Below, in pieces: positions 37,909-45,789 of a stretch of DNA of 64,000 bases. The stretch is taken from contig CAVZBZ010000009.1 of the NCBI GenBank assembly GCA_963773665.1, positions 186,001 to 250,000 on the forward strand, read 5' to 3'. Under the pieces are notes generated by a model that did not search any database, had not been told where the DNA came from, and worked only from the letters and a program-made list of their open reading frames with translations. The translations under genes and the position numbers were made by a program. Origin of the DNA: DATJLY01 sp963773665 (GTDB taxonomy: Bacteria; Pseudomonadota; Alphaproteobacteria; ATCC43930; CGMCC-115725). Position 1 is the first letter of the stretch. Each line of letters opens with the position of its first letter.

Positions 37909-39531
37909 ATGCAAATTCGCTTGAGCGCCATTGTCGTCGTCCTGGCCTGGGCGGTTCTGTGCCACCCGGCGCCGGCGTGGAGCGACGAGCACGCGCCTGC
38001 CGAAGCCATCGCCGCGATCCTCGATCGCGGCGACGCGGCCGACGCCGATGCCGCAACCCTTCGCGCGTTCTACGCGGCGCGCAACGACGCGCCCGCATGG
38101 TCCGATCCGGCGCGCGCGGCGGCGCTGGCTGCCGCGGTGGCGGGCGCCGCCGACCAGGGGCTCGACGGCGGCTTTCCGAAAAAGCTGGCGGCGCCGGGCG
38201 GCGACTCGGCGGCGCGCGACGTGGCGCTGACGCGCTTGGCGCTCGCCTATGCCACGGCGCTTGCCAAGGGGCGGGCACCCCTCGACCAGCTCGAGACGGA
38301 CTGGGCCATTCCCGCGCCTGCGTTCGATGCCGCATCCAGGCTTTCGGCCGCGCTCGACCGCGACCTTGCCGCGTGGTTTGCGGCGCTGCCGCCGCAGCAT
38401 CGCGATTACCAGCGTCTCGTCGGCGCGCTCGCGCGCTATCGCAAGATCGCTTCCGGCGGCGGCTGGGCTTCGGTGCCGCGCGGCGAGCCGTTGAAGCTCG
38501 GCATGACGGGCGAGCGCGTGCGCGACGCGAGGAAGCGCCTCGCGGCGGAAGGCGATCTCGCACCGCTGGCGCCGCCCGTCGCCGCGCCCAGCGGCGCGCC
38601 GGCAGCGGCATCCGCGGGTCCGATCCAGCGCGTCGCCGAGATATCCGGCGGCGCGCCCGAGGCTGCGGCGGCGCCCGACGATCCGGCTGCAATGTTCGAC
38701 GGCGCGATGGAACAGGCGGTGCGCCGCTTCCAGCGCCGCTACGGCATCGTGGTGGACGGCGCGATCGGGCCGCGGACGCTCGCCGCCATGAATGTGCCGG
38801 TGCGCGCGCGGATCGAGCAGATCGAGCTCAATCTCGAGCGCTGGCGCGCGCTGCCGCACGATCTCGGGCCAAGCTACATGATGGTCAACGTGCCGGCCGA
38901 GACGCTCGACATCGTGAGCGACGGCAATCTCGTCATGACGATGAAGGTCGTGGTTGGCGATGCCGATCATCCGACCCCGGTCGTGCGCACCACGATGGTC
39001 GCGGTGCAGTTCAATCCGACCTGGACCATTCCGGCCTCGATCGTCGCCAAGGAGATCATGCCGAAGTCGAAGCGCGACCGCTCCTATCTCGCCAAGAACG
39101 GCATCGTGTTTGCGCCGGGGCGCGGCTGGCAGCAGCTGCCGGGCCCGAAGAATCCGCTGGGCCAGCTCAAGTTCGAAACGCCGAACCGGTTCGACGTCTA
39201 TCTCCACGACACGCCCTCGCGCTTGGCATTCGACCGCTACTTCCGCGCGCAAAGCCATGGCTGCGTCCGGCTCGAGCGCGCGACCGAGCTCGCCGGGTTC
39301 GTGCTGCGCGATCTCGGCTGGGACGAACAGCGGATCAGCGCCGCGGTGGCGGAAGGCGACAGAAGCCGGGTCGATCTGAAGCGGCGCTGGCGCATCTACC
39401 TGCTCTATGCGACGAGCTTCGTCGACGAGGACGGCACGGTCGAGTTCCGCGACGATCTCTACGGCCGCGACGCGCGGCTGCGCGATGCGCTCGGCGCGAT
39501 CCGCGCGGTGCAGCGCCAGGCCGGCCTCTGA
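37909..39531 (+). CDS. L,D-transpeptidase YcbB/LdtD-type
   Basis: A 540-residue periplasmic protein: signal peptide ending near HPAPAWSDE, a scaffold domain, a peptidoglycan-binding domain (MEQAVRRFQRRYGIVVDGAI) near residues 260-300, and a YkuD catalytic domain whose active site is FRAQSHGCVRLERA (Cys about residue 452) with the upstream His of DVYLHDTPSR. It forms 3-3 cross-links in murein, independent of penicillin-binding proteins. The upstream 169-base spacer, shared with mepA, is less GC-rich (tcacatcttgataaggac) and should hold its promoter. Confidence 0.92.
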   Translation: MQIRLSAIVVVLAWAVLCHPAPAWSDEHAPAEAIAAILDRGDAADADAATLRAFYAARNDAPAWSDPARAAALAAAVAGAADQGLDGGFPKKLAAPGGDSAARDVALTRLALAYATALAKGRAPLDQLETDWAIPAPAFDAASRLSAALDRDLAAWFAALPPQHRDYQRLVGALARYRKIASGGGWASVPRGEPLKLGMTGERVRDARKRLAAEGDLAPLAPPVAAPSGAPAAASAGPIQRVAEISGGAPEAAAAPDDPAAMFDGAMEQAVRRFQRRYGIVVDGAIGPRTLAAMNVPVRARIEQIELNLERWRALPHDLGPSYMMVNVPAETLDIVSDGNLVMTMKVVVGDADHPTPVVRTTMVAVQFNPTWTIPASIVAKEIMPKSKRDRSYLAKNGIVFAPGRGWQQLPGPKNPLGQLKFETPNRFDVYLHDTPSRLAFDRYFRAQSHGCVRLERATELAGFVLRDLGWDEQRISAAVAEGDRSRVDLKRRWRIYLLYATSFVDEDGTVEFRDDLYGRDARLRDALGAIRAVQRQAGL

Positions 39532-39610
39532 GCGCGGCCTTAACCGTTGCGACATTGCGCCGCGGGGCACTCTCCAATAAATTTTGCCCGAACGTGGGAC
39601 TTTCAGCCGC

Positions 39611-40630
39611 ATGCCGCCTGACCTGCTCTCCTTTGCCGGGCATCAAGCCGTCCTTGCGCTCGCCTATTTCTTCAAGGCGCTCCTGGCGTTCCTCGCGCCG
39701 CAATCGCCGCTCTACTGGCCGTTCCTGATCTCGACGGTGGTCATCGCCGCGCTGTTCTGGCGGCTCGCGCGCGGCGCGGGCGGCGCGCGTCCCGGCTGGC
39801 GCGAGTTCCGGCGGCGCTATTTCGGCCGGGATCTCTGGTGGCACGCCTCGGCGCGCGCCGACTACCGCTATTACATCGTCAACGCCGTGCTGTTCCCGTT
39901 TCTCGTCGGCCCGGCGCTCGCCACGGGTGCTGCCATCGCGAGCGGGCTCGACGGAATGCTGCGCCCGATCGTCGGCGCCTCGCCCGATCTGGCCGATGCG
40001 TCCTGGCCGATGCGGCTCGCCTTCACGCTGGCGTTCTTCGTCGCCTACGATTTCGGCCGGTTCGTCGCGCACTCGGCGCAGCACGACATCCCGCTCCTGT
40101 GGGAATTCCACAAGCCGCACCATTCCGCCGAGGTGCTGACGCCGTTCACCGGCTTCCGCGCCCACCCGGTCGATCTCGCGGTGATGGCGTGGGGGTCGGC
40201 GATCGCCACCGGGATCGTCACCTGGGCGTTCCAGCGCCTCGCCGGCACGGGCGTCACCTTCTATCAGTTCATGGGCCTCCAGGCATTGCTGTGGGGCTTC
40301 AGCCTCGCCGGCAATCTGAAACACTGGCAGGTGTGGATCTCCTATGGCCCGGTGCTCAACCGCTGGCTCATCAGCCCGGCGCATCACCAGCTTCATCACA
40401 GCGCCGAGCCGCAGCATTTCGGGCGCAACCGCGGCTTCGAGATCGCGCTCTGGGACCGGCTTTACGGCACGCTCGCGCTGCCCCGGCGCGGCGAGGAATT
40501 CCGCATGGGCCTGGGCGACGGCAGCGATGGCGCCTGGCACCGCCTGGCGCGGCTTTATTTCTGGCCGTTCAAGCACGCGTTGCAGCGCCTCCTCGGGCGC
40601 GGCGGGCGCGTCGTGGAGCGGGCGCCGTGA
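39611..40630 (+). CDS. Sterol desaturase/fatty acid hydroxylase family membrane protein
   Basis: A 339-residue membrane diiron enzyme with several hydrophobic helices. The histidine clusters HSAQH, HKPHHSAE and HHQLHH supply the eight-His diiron site of the family, which hydroxylates or desaturates lipids and sterols. The start is the ATG of MPPDLLSFAGH; an upstream TTG is possible but adds nine non-conserved residues. Its stop overlaps the GTG start of the broken transglycosylase gene (GTGA). The lipid substrate is unknown; hopanoid or fatty acid are possibilities given the hopanoid-type genes 14 kb away. Confidence 0.88.
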   Translation: MPPDLLSFAGHQAVLALAYFFKALLAFLAPQSPLYWPFLISTVVIAALFWRLARGAGGARPGWREFRRRYFGRDLWWHASARADYRYYIVNAVLFPFLVGPALATGAAIASGLDGMLRPIVGASPDLADASWPMRLAFTLAFFVAYDFGRFVAHSAQHDIPLLWEFHKPHHSAEVLTPFTGFRAHPVDLAVMAWGSAIATGIVTWAFQRLAGTGVTFYQFMGLQALLWGFSLAGNLKHWQVWISYGPVLNRWLISPAHHQLHHSAEPQHFGRNRGFEIALWDRLYGTLALPRRGEEFRMGLGDGSDGAWHRLARLYFWPFKHALQRLLGRGGRVVERAP

Positions 40631-40900
40631 TCGCGCCGCTGACCGCCGCGTGCATCGCCGCGGCGGCCGCGTCCTACGGCGTCGGCGAGCCCGCGCTCTG
40701 GCTCATTCTCAAGACCGAGGCTGCTTCAACATCACCGTGGCCGCCTACATCCTGCGCCTGAAGCGCGACGAGGCCGGCGGCGACACCTGGGACGGTCTCG
40801 GCCGCTATCACAGCGCGACGCCGCCCCTTAAACGCGCCTACCAGGAAAAACTCGCCCGATCCTATCGCGAGCTATACGTCGCCGGCGCTAGGTGCTGCAG
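40627..40900 (+). pseudogene. Degenerate lytic transglycosylase (VirB1/TrbN-like), internal deletion and frameshift
   Basis: It starts IAPLTAACIAAAAASYGVGE and reads LWLILKTEG, which resembles the segment holding the catalytic Glu of VirB1-type transglycosylases. It then jumps at about 40724 to CFNITVAAYILRLKRDEAGG and DTWDGLGRYHSATPPLKRAY, the family's C-terminal half. In normal family members about 45 residues (the GSYDIGPMQIN-like part) lie between these two segments; here they are absent and the reading frame shifts by one at the join. No stop follows the family match before it runs into the convergent PAP2 gene (next stop 41084). It is therefore probably inactive. Confidence 0.6.
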
Positions 40901-41466
40901 AGGCCAGTGGTCGCGCCGAGATATGCCGCGATCTGGTGCCATACCGGCTCGAGCCCGGCCGAACTTCCGTGCAGCAGCGCGGCGAGAATCGCGGCCGCGA
41001 CGAACAGCGGCCACACGTGCCGCCCGACCGGCCGGCCGGCGAGATAGCTGTGCGCGAAAATTCCGAGCGCGGCTGCCCCGATGACGAGCCCGACCGCGAC
41101 CTCGCTCACGCTGTGCGTGCCGAGAGCCACGCGCGACAGCGCGATCGCCACGACCAGCGCAGCACCCGCCGCGCCCGCCGCGACGCGCGGCCAGGCCTCG
41201 CTCTCGGACCCGGCGACGAGCGCAAGACCGCCATAGACGAGCGTGCTCATGCTGGCGTGGCCGCTCGGACTCTCGAGCGCGGCCCCGGGCGAGCCGCACG
41301 CGAAGAAAAAGATTTTCAAAAGCGCGGTGCCGCCGCCCGCCACGAGCAGCGCCAAGCCCCACATCAGCGCCTGCCGGCGCCCAACCATGCTGAACAGCCA
41401 CAAGAACATCACGGCGGCCACCGGCAGCAGCACGGCAGCGTCGCCAAAGTTCGTGAGGGACTGCAT
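40888..41466 (-). CDS. PAP2-family membrane phosphatase
   Basis: A 192-residue membrane protein with about five hydrophobic helices. The phosphatase motifs are GTALLKIFF (Lys motif), ESPSGHASMSTLVYGGLAL (PSGH) and IALSRVALGTHSVSEVAVGL (SRxxxGxHSxxE, where the family usually has Asp). Such enzymes remove phosphate from phosphatidic acid, undecaprenyl pyrophosphate or other lipid phosphates. I took the Met of MQSLTNFGDAAVL; an ATG five codons upstream (41481) is equally possible. It converges on the broken transglycosylase. Confidence 0.85.
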   Translation of the reverse strand: MQSLTNFGDAAVLLPVAAVMFLWLFSMVGRRQALMWGLALLVAGGGTALLKIFFFACGSPGAALESPSGHASMSTLVYGGLALVAGSESEAWPRVAAGAAGAALVVAIALSRVALGTHSVSEVAVGLVIGAAALGIFAHSYLAGRPVGRHVWPLFVAAAILAALLHGSSAGLEPVWHQIAAYLGATTGLCST

Positions 41467-41525
41467 CGGGACGCAAAGCATAGCGCGGCGTCCCGTTCAT
41501 TTGCACCATCGCGCGAATTTTTATC

Positions 41526-41620
41526 GTCATGCGCGGGCTTGTCCCGCGCGTCCACGTGTTGCATCGGTGCGAAAGAAGCGTGGATGGCCGGGACAAGCCG
41601 GGACAAGCCCGGCCATGACG
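41526..41620. repeat. Large intergenic inverted repeat (cgtcatg...catgacg) with a duplicated 10-mer
   Basis: The spacer between the PAP2 and pyrK-like genes holds an inverted repeat running from cgtcatgcgcggg (41525-41537) to the complementary cggccatgacg (41610-41620), enclosing inner stems gcgcggg/cccgcgc and tggccggg/cccggcca. The 10-mer gggacaagcc is tandemly duplicated in the right arm. This form (cgtcatg...gtccacg...cgtggatg...catgacg) is a common short mobile palindrome of alphaproteobacteria. It could also terminate transcription. Confidence 0.75.
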
Positions 41621-41682
41621 ATGGTGAAGCGCTAGGTCGCAATCCATGGCAACGGCTTGGCGCCCATGCTAATGACGGGGCG

Positions 41683-42549
41683 ATGACGCAGTATGCCTTC
41701 GCCTCGGCGCCGTTCGTGGTAGGCCAGGACCCGCCGGGCGGCGCCCGCGCGCGGACGGCCGAGGAAATGCTGTGTCCGGTCGTGCGCAACGATTGGGTCA
41801 ACGGCGAATACAAGCACCTGGTGCTCGAGGCAGGGGACAAGGCGCTCGCCGCCAAGGCCGGGCAATTCTTCAACTGGCTCTGCCCCTCGCCCGACGACGG
41901 CGATCTGTGGCTGCGGCGCCCGCAAAGCATCTATCGCGTCGATCGCGCGGCAGGCCGCATCGAGTTCCTGTACAAGACCGTCGGCCGCGGCACGTTCGGC
42001 GCGGCGCAACTGAAACCGGGCGACCGATTCAACATCGTCGGGCCCTTGGGCGTGGGTTTTCGGCTCGAGCCGGGATGGCGGCACATCGTCGTCTTGGGGC
42101 GCGGCGTAGGGCTTGCGACGCTCGCGCCCATCTCGGCGCTCGCGGGCGAGGCGGGGGTCGGCGTCACCGCGATCCTGTCGGCGCGCAGCCCCGATCTCGT
42201 CATGACCGGCGATCTCTTCCAAGAGATCGGCGCGCGCGTCCAACCCGTCTTGGACAGCGACGGCTCGAGCGACGTGGCCAATGTCGAGGCGCTGATCCGA
42301 AAGCTCATCGCCGAGGGACGGGCCGATGCCTTCTTCACCTGCGGCTCGAACCGGCTGTTTCAGCTGATGAAGCGATTGGGCGCGGAGCACAACATTCCAG
42401 GCCAAGTGGCGATGGAGCAGGTCATGGCGTGCGGCCTCGGCCCTTGCTACGTCTGCGTCAAGGCGTTCGAGGTCGCGGGCCAAAAGATCCTGCGCCGCGT
42501 CTGCATCGAGGGGCCGGTGTTCGACATGCAGGAGGCGGTCGGATGGTAG
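41683..42549 (+). CDS. Dihydroorotate dehydrogenase electron-transfer subunit (PyrK-like)
   Basis: A 288-residue protein. The FAD-binding barrel carries LRRPQSIYRVD, the NAD-binding part carries VVLGRGVGLATLAPISALAG, and the C-terminus has a four-Cys [2Fe-2S] motif of the PyrK type: ACGLGPCYVCVKAFEVAGQK then RRVCIEG (Cys-x4-Cys-x2-Cys-x15-Cys). It should pass electrons between NAD(H) and the dihydroorotate dehydrogenase encoded next, whose ATG overlaps its 3' end by seven bases. The ATG chosen is the first after the palindromic repeat and matches the start of the conserved sequence. Confidence 0.85.
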   Translation: MTQYAFASAPFVVGQDPPGGARARTAEEMLCPVVRNDWVNGEYKHLVLEAGDKALAAKAGQFFNWLCPSPDDGDLWLRRPQSIYRVDRAAGRIEFLYKTVGRGTFGAAQLKPGDRFNIVGPLGVGFRLEPGWRHIVVLGRGVGLATLAPISALAGEAGVGVTAILSARSPDLVMTGDLFQEIGARVQPVLDSDGSSDVANVEALIRKLIAEGRADAFFTCGSNRLFQLMKRLGAEHNIPGQVAMEQVMACGLGPCYVCVKAFEVAGQKILRRVCIEGPVFDMQEAVGW

Positions 42550-43490
42550 ATCTGTCGGTGCGGATCGGGTCCGTCACGCTGCCCAATCCGATCATGCCGG
42601 CCTCGGGCACGTTCTCGGCCGAGCTTGCGCAGGTGATGGATTTGAACCGCCTGGGCGCGCTCGTCACGAAATCGGTCTCGCGCGAATTCCGCGCCGGCAA
42701 TCCGCCGCCGCGCATCGCCGAGGTCGAATGCGGCATGATCAACTCGATCGGGCTGCCGACCAACGGCCTGCGCTATTTCCTCGAGCACCAGGTGCCCGAG
42801 TACAAGCAGTTCACCCCGCCGCTCGTCGCCAACATCACCTCGCAGGACCCTGCGGATTTCGCCGAGATGGCGCGCGAGGTTTCGATCCCCGAGGTGGCCG
42901 CGATCGAGCTCAACATCTCGTGCCCGACGCGCGCGCCCGGCGGCGGCAATTTCGCGTTGAACGAGGACCACACTTACACGGTTGTGAAGGGCGTGCGCGC
43001 CGCTACCGACAAGCCGATCTGGGCCAAGCTCTCGCCCAATGCCGGCGACATCGTTGCGATTGCCGAGGCGGCCGAGCGCGCCGGTGCGGACGCGCTCGTC
43101 GTCTCGAACACGATTTTGGGCCTGAAGATCGATCTCGAGACTTTCCGGCCGGCAATCGGCAACAAGCTCGGCGGCATCTCGGGGCCGGGGGTGAAGCCCA
43201 TCATCCTGCGCATGGTCTATCAATGCGCCCAGGCCGTCGAAATCCCGATCATCGGCTGCGGCGGCATCTGCAAGGCCGAGGATGTGGTCGAATACATGCT
43301 GGCGGGGGCAAGCGCGGTGATGGTGGGATATTTGACGTTCCGCAATCCCTCGGGCCTCGTGTCGCTGGTGGACGATCTTGCCGCGTGGTGCAGCCGCCGC
43401 GGCTTCGCGCGCGTTTCGGACCTCACCGGCGCCATGATCGACGAGCCGCCGCGCGAGACCTTCGCCGCCGCCGCATCGCCCATCCGCTGA
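42543..43490 (+). CDS. pyrD: Dihydroorotate dehydrogenase, class 1B catalytic subunit
   Basis: A 315-residue FMN TIM-barrel enzyme. Landmarks are ASGTFSAELAQVMDL, CGMINSIGLPTNGLRYF, ELNISCPTRAPGGGNFALN, KPIWAKLSPNAGDIVAIAEA, GGISGPGVKPIILRMVYQCA and IIGCGGICKAEDVVEYMLAG. The class 1B assignment rests on the PyrK-like partner encoded immediately upstream with overlapping frames. It oxidises dihydroorotate to orotate with NAD as final acceptor. Most alphaproteobacteria use the membrane class 2 enzyme, so the 1B trio is unusual and a catabolic or reversed role is possible. Confidence 0.87.
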   Translation: MVDLSVRIGSVTLPNPIMPASGTFSAELAQVMDLNRLGALVTKSVSREFRAGNPPPRIAEVECGMINSIGLPTNGLRYFLEHQVPEYKQFTPPLVANITSQDPADFAEMAREVSIPEVAAIELNISCPTRAPGGGNFALNEDHTYTVVKGVRAATDKPIWAKLSPNAGDIVAIAEAAERAGADALVVSNTILGLKIDLETFRPAIGNKLGGISGPGVKPIILRMVYQCAQAVEIPIIGCGGICKAEDVVEYMLAGASAVMVGYLTFRNPSGLVSLVDDLAAWCSRRGFARVSDLTGAMIDEPPRETFAAAASPIR

Positions 43491-43501
43491 AAGCTTGCGC
43501 G

Positions 43502-44551
43502 ATGGCGGAGCGCATCACCCTCCGGCGCCCCGACGACTGGCACCTGCACGTGCGCGACGGCGCCATGCTGAAGGCGACCCTGCCGTTCTCGGCGCGAACC
43601 TTCGGGCGCGGCATCATCATGCCCAATCTCGTGCCGCCGGTGATCAGCGTGGCGGATGCCGTCGCTTACCGCGCCAGGCTTCTGGCGGCGCTGCCCGAAG
43701 GTTCGGCGTTCGAGCCGCTCATGACCTGCTACATGACCGACGAGACCAGCCCCGACGAGGTCGAGCGCGGTTTTGGCGAGCGCGTCTTCACGGCCGTAAA
43801 AATCTACCCGGCGCATGCCACGACATATTCCGCTGCGGGCGTCACCGATTTCCGCAGGATCAGGCCCGTGCTCGCGCGCATGGAAAAAATCGGCATGCCG
43901 CTGCTCATCCACGGCGAGGAGGCCGATCCGGCGATCGACGTGTTCGACCGCGAGGCGGTGTTCATCGAGCGCTGGCTCACGCACTGGCTCAAGGATTTTC
44001 CCGGCCTCAAGATGGTGCTGGAGCATATCTCGACCGCGATCGCCGTCGATTTCGTGCGCAGCGCCGCACCGCAACTGGGCGCCACCATCACGCCCTATCA
44101 TTTGATGCTGACCCGCACCGACATGCTTGGCTGGGGCATCAAGCCCTATTTCTATTGCATGCCGGTCCTGAAGCGCGAGCGCGACCGGCTGGCGCTGCGC
44201 AGGGCTGCCACCTCGGGCGATCCGTGCTTCTTCCTCGGCACCGATTCGGCGCCGCACCCGGTTGCGAAAAAGCTCGATCCGACCGGCATTCCGGGCCTGT
44301 TCAATTCCCCGGTCGCGATCGAATCCTATGCCCAGGTATTCGAGGAGGAGGGCGCGCTCGGAAAACTCGAGGCGTTCGCCTCCTTGAACGGTCCGCGCCA
44401 TTACGGCCTGCCGGTGAACGCCGACACCATCACGCTCGAAGCAAGCCCCTGGACTGCGCCCGCGGAGGTTCGGGTCGAAGGCCCCGATGGCCGCGCGCTC
44501 GTCCACCGCGGCGGCGAACAGATAAGCTGGCGCGTCGTAGACTCTATTTGA
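43502..44551 (+). CDS. pyrC: Dihydroorotase, E. coli PyrC type
   Basis: A 349-residue amidohydrolase. Metal ligands are seen in DDWHLHVRDGAM (His-x-His), the carboxylated Lys in TAVKIYPAHATTYS, and His residues in LIHGEEADP and VLEHISTAIA; the catalytic Asp is in FLGTDSAPHPV. It interconverts carbamoyl aspartate and dihydroorotate. It starts 11 bases after pyrD on the same strand, so the three genes PyrK, PyrD and PyrC form one operon covering two adjacent steps. Its 3' end overlaps the convergent flavin monooxygenase gene by eight bases. Confidence 0.94.
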   Translation: MAERITLRRPDDWHLHVRDGAMLKATLPFSARTFGRGIIMPNLVPPVISVADAVAYRARLLAALPEGSAFEPLMTCYMTDETSPDEVERGFGERVFTAVKIYPAHATTYSAAGVTDFRRIRPVLARMEKIGMPLLIHGEEADPAIDVFDREAVFIERWLTHWLKDFPGLKMVLEHISTAIAVDFVRSAAPQLGATITPYHLMLTRTDMLGWGIKPYFYCMPVLKRERDRLALRRAATSGDPCFFLGTDSAPHPVAKKLDPTGIPGLFNSPVAIESYAQVFEEEGALGKLEAFASLNGPRHYGLPVNADTITLEASPWTAPAEVRVEGPDGRALVHRGGEQISWRVVDSI

Positions 44552-45644
44552 ACGCCGGGATCACTTCCTTGCCGAGGAGCCGCACCGACTTCAGCGCGAG
44601 CTCTTTCGGCATGCGGCCGATTTCGTGGTTGCCGCAGATGATGTCGTAGCCGATCAGCTTCTTGCCCGCTTCGAGTTTGCGGATCACCGTCTCGGGCGAT
44701 CCGACGATGGCGAGGCCGTTGTCGATGTTGTATTCCCAGCTCTCGCCGGCCTTGCGGATCGCCTCGCCGCGCGCGGCGTCGTCGGGGCGGAGACTGTCGC
44801 GTCCCATGCCGCGCGCATGCGTGCCCCAGCCGATGCGCGTCTTCTCGATCGGGCCGCCGCCCACCGGCACCGCGCCGCCTTGGCGCCCCAGGAGATAGGG
44901 CTCGCATTCCGCGCGCGCCTTTTCGTCGGTCTCGGCGACATGGATCTGGCGCTGCAGGAAGACGCGCGGCATCGGCCCCGGATGATTGCACTCGCGCCAG
45001 ATCTTCCGATAGAGGTCGAACTTCTTTGCCACCACCGCGTCGATATCGAGATTCTGCGACACGTGATAGTTGTTGCGCGCGGCGAATTCGATGGCGGCAT
45101 CGCTGTGCACGGCGGCCCAGATCGGCGGATAGGGTTTTTGGAACGGCTTCGGCTGCGGCAGCGCCTCGTCGAAGCGGAAATATTTCCCTTCGAACGTCAC
45201 CTCGTCCTGCGTCCAGGCGCGCTTGACGATGTCCAAAACCTCGCCCGCCATCGCCGCGCGCTGGTAATAATCGACGCCCCAGCGGATGAATTCGTGCTCG
45301 TGCACGCCGATGCCGGTGCCGAACTCGACCCGCCCGCGCGACAGATGGTCGAGCATCGCCACTTCCTGCGCCAGGCGGATCGGGTGATAGAACGGCAGCT
45401 GCCACATCATCGCGCCGATGCGCAGGCGCGATGTGGCGCGCGCCACGGCGGTCAGATAGACGGTCGGCGCCGTGATGCGGCCGATGGGCGAATTCTGATG
45501 CTCGATCACGAAATAGGAGTGGTAGCCCAGCTCCTCGATCTCGCGCGCGAGCCTGATGTGCTCCTCATAGATGTCGGCCATCGGCACCGCTTGCTCGGAA
45601 TACCCGCCGACCGCGTCCCACATGGCGAAATCGAGCCTGGCCAT
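44544..45644 (-). CDS. LLM-class flavin-dependent oxidoreductase (bacterial luciferase-like)
   Basis: A 366-residue TIM-barrel protein of the luciferase-like family. Typical segments are LAREIEELGYHSYFVIEHQN, APTVYLTAVARATSRLRIGA, VAMLDHLSRGRVEFGTGIGV and IVGSPETVIRKLEAGKKL. These enzymes use reduced FMN or F420; the partner reductase is not encoded nearby. Substrates in this family include alkanesulfonates, nitrilotriacetate and other xenobiotics, and the present one is unknown. It faces away from the TcuA-like gene across a spacer with a palindromic repeat. Confidence 0.88.
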   Translation of the reverse strand: MARLDFAMWDAVGGYSEQAVPMADIYEEHIRLAREIEELGYHSYFVIEHQNSPIGRITAPTVYLTAVARATSRLRIGAMMWQLPFYHPIRLAQEVAMLDHLSRGRVEFGTGIGVHEHEFIRWGVDYYQRAAMAGEVLDIVKRAWTQDEVTFEGKYFRFDEALPQPKPFQKPYPPIWAAVHSDAAIEFAARNNYHVSQNLDIDAVVAKKFDLYRKIWRECNHPGPMPRVFLQRQIHVAETDEKARAECEPYLLGRQGGAVPVGGGPIEKTRIGWGTHARGMGRDSLRPDDAARGEAIRKAGESWEYNIDNGLAIVGSPETVIRKLEAGKKLIGYDIICGNHEIGRMPKELALKSVRLLGKEVIPAFK

Positions 45645-45693
45645 CGCTTCTTCCCATCCAAACAGGTTTCGCCCGGTTATACGCCAAGACCAC

Positions 45694-45764
45694 TGTCATT
45701 GCGAGGCGCTGCAAGGCGCCGAAGCAATCTGCCGGAGATTGCTTCGCTGCGCTCGCAATGACAA
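45694..45764. repeat. Palindromic repeat of the gtcattgcgag...ctcgcaatgac type
   Basis: The outer arms gtcattgcgag (45695-45705) and ctcgcaatgac (45752-45762) are perfect complements; inside them gaagcaatct and agattgcttc (45721-45730, 45736-45745) form a ten-base stem around a short loop. This is a very common intergenic palindrome in proteobacteria. It lies in the promoter region between the divergent luciferase-like and TcuA-like genes, so it may affect expression. Confidence 0.85.
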
Positions 45765-45789
45765 ACTCGGGCGGCAAAGGAGGATCGGG

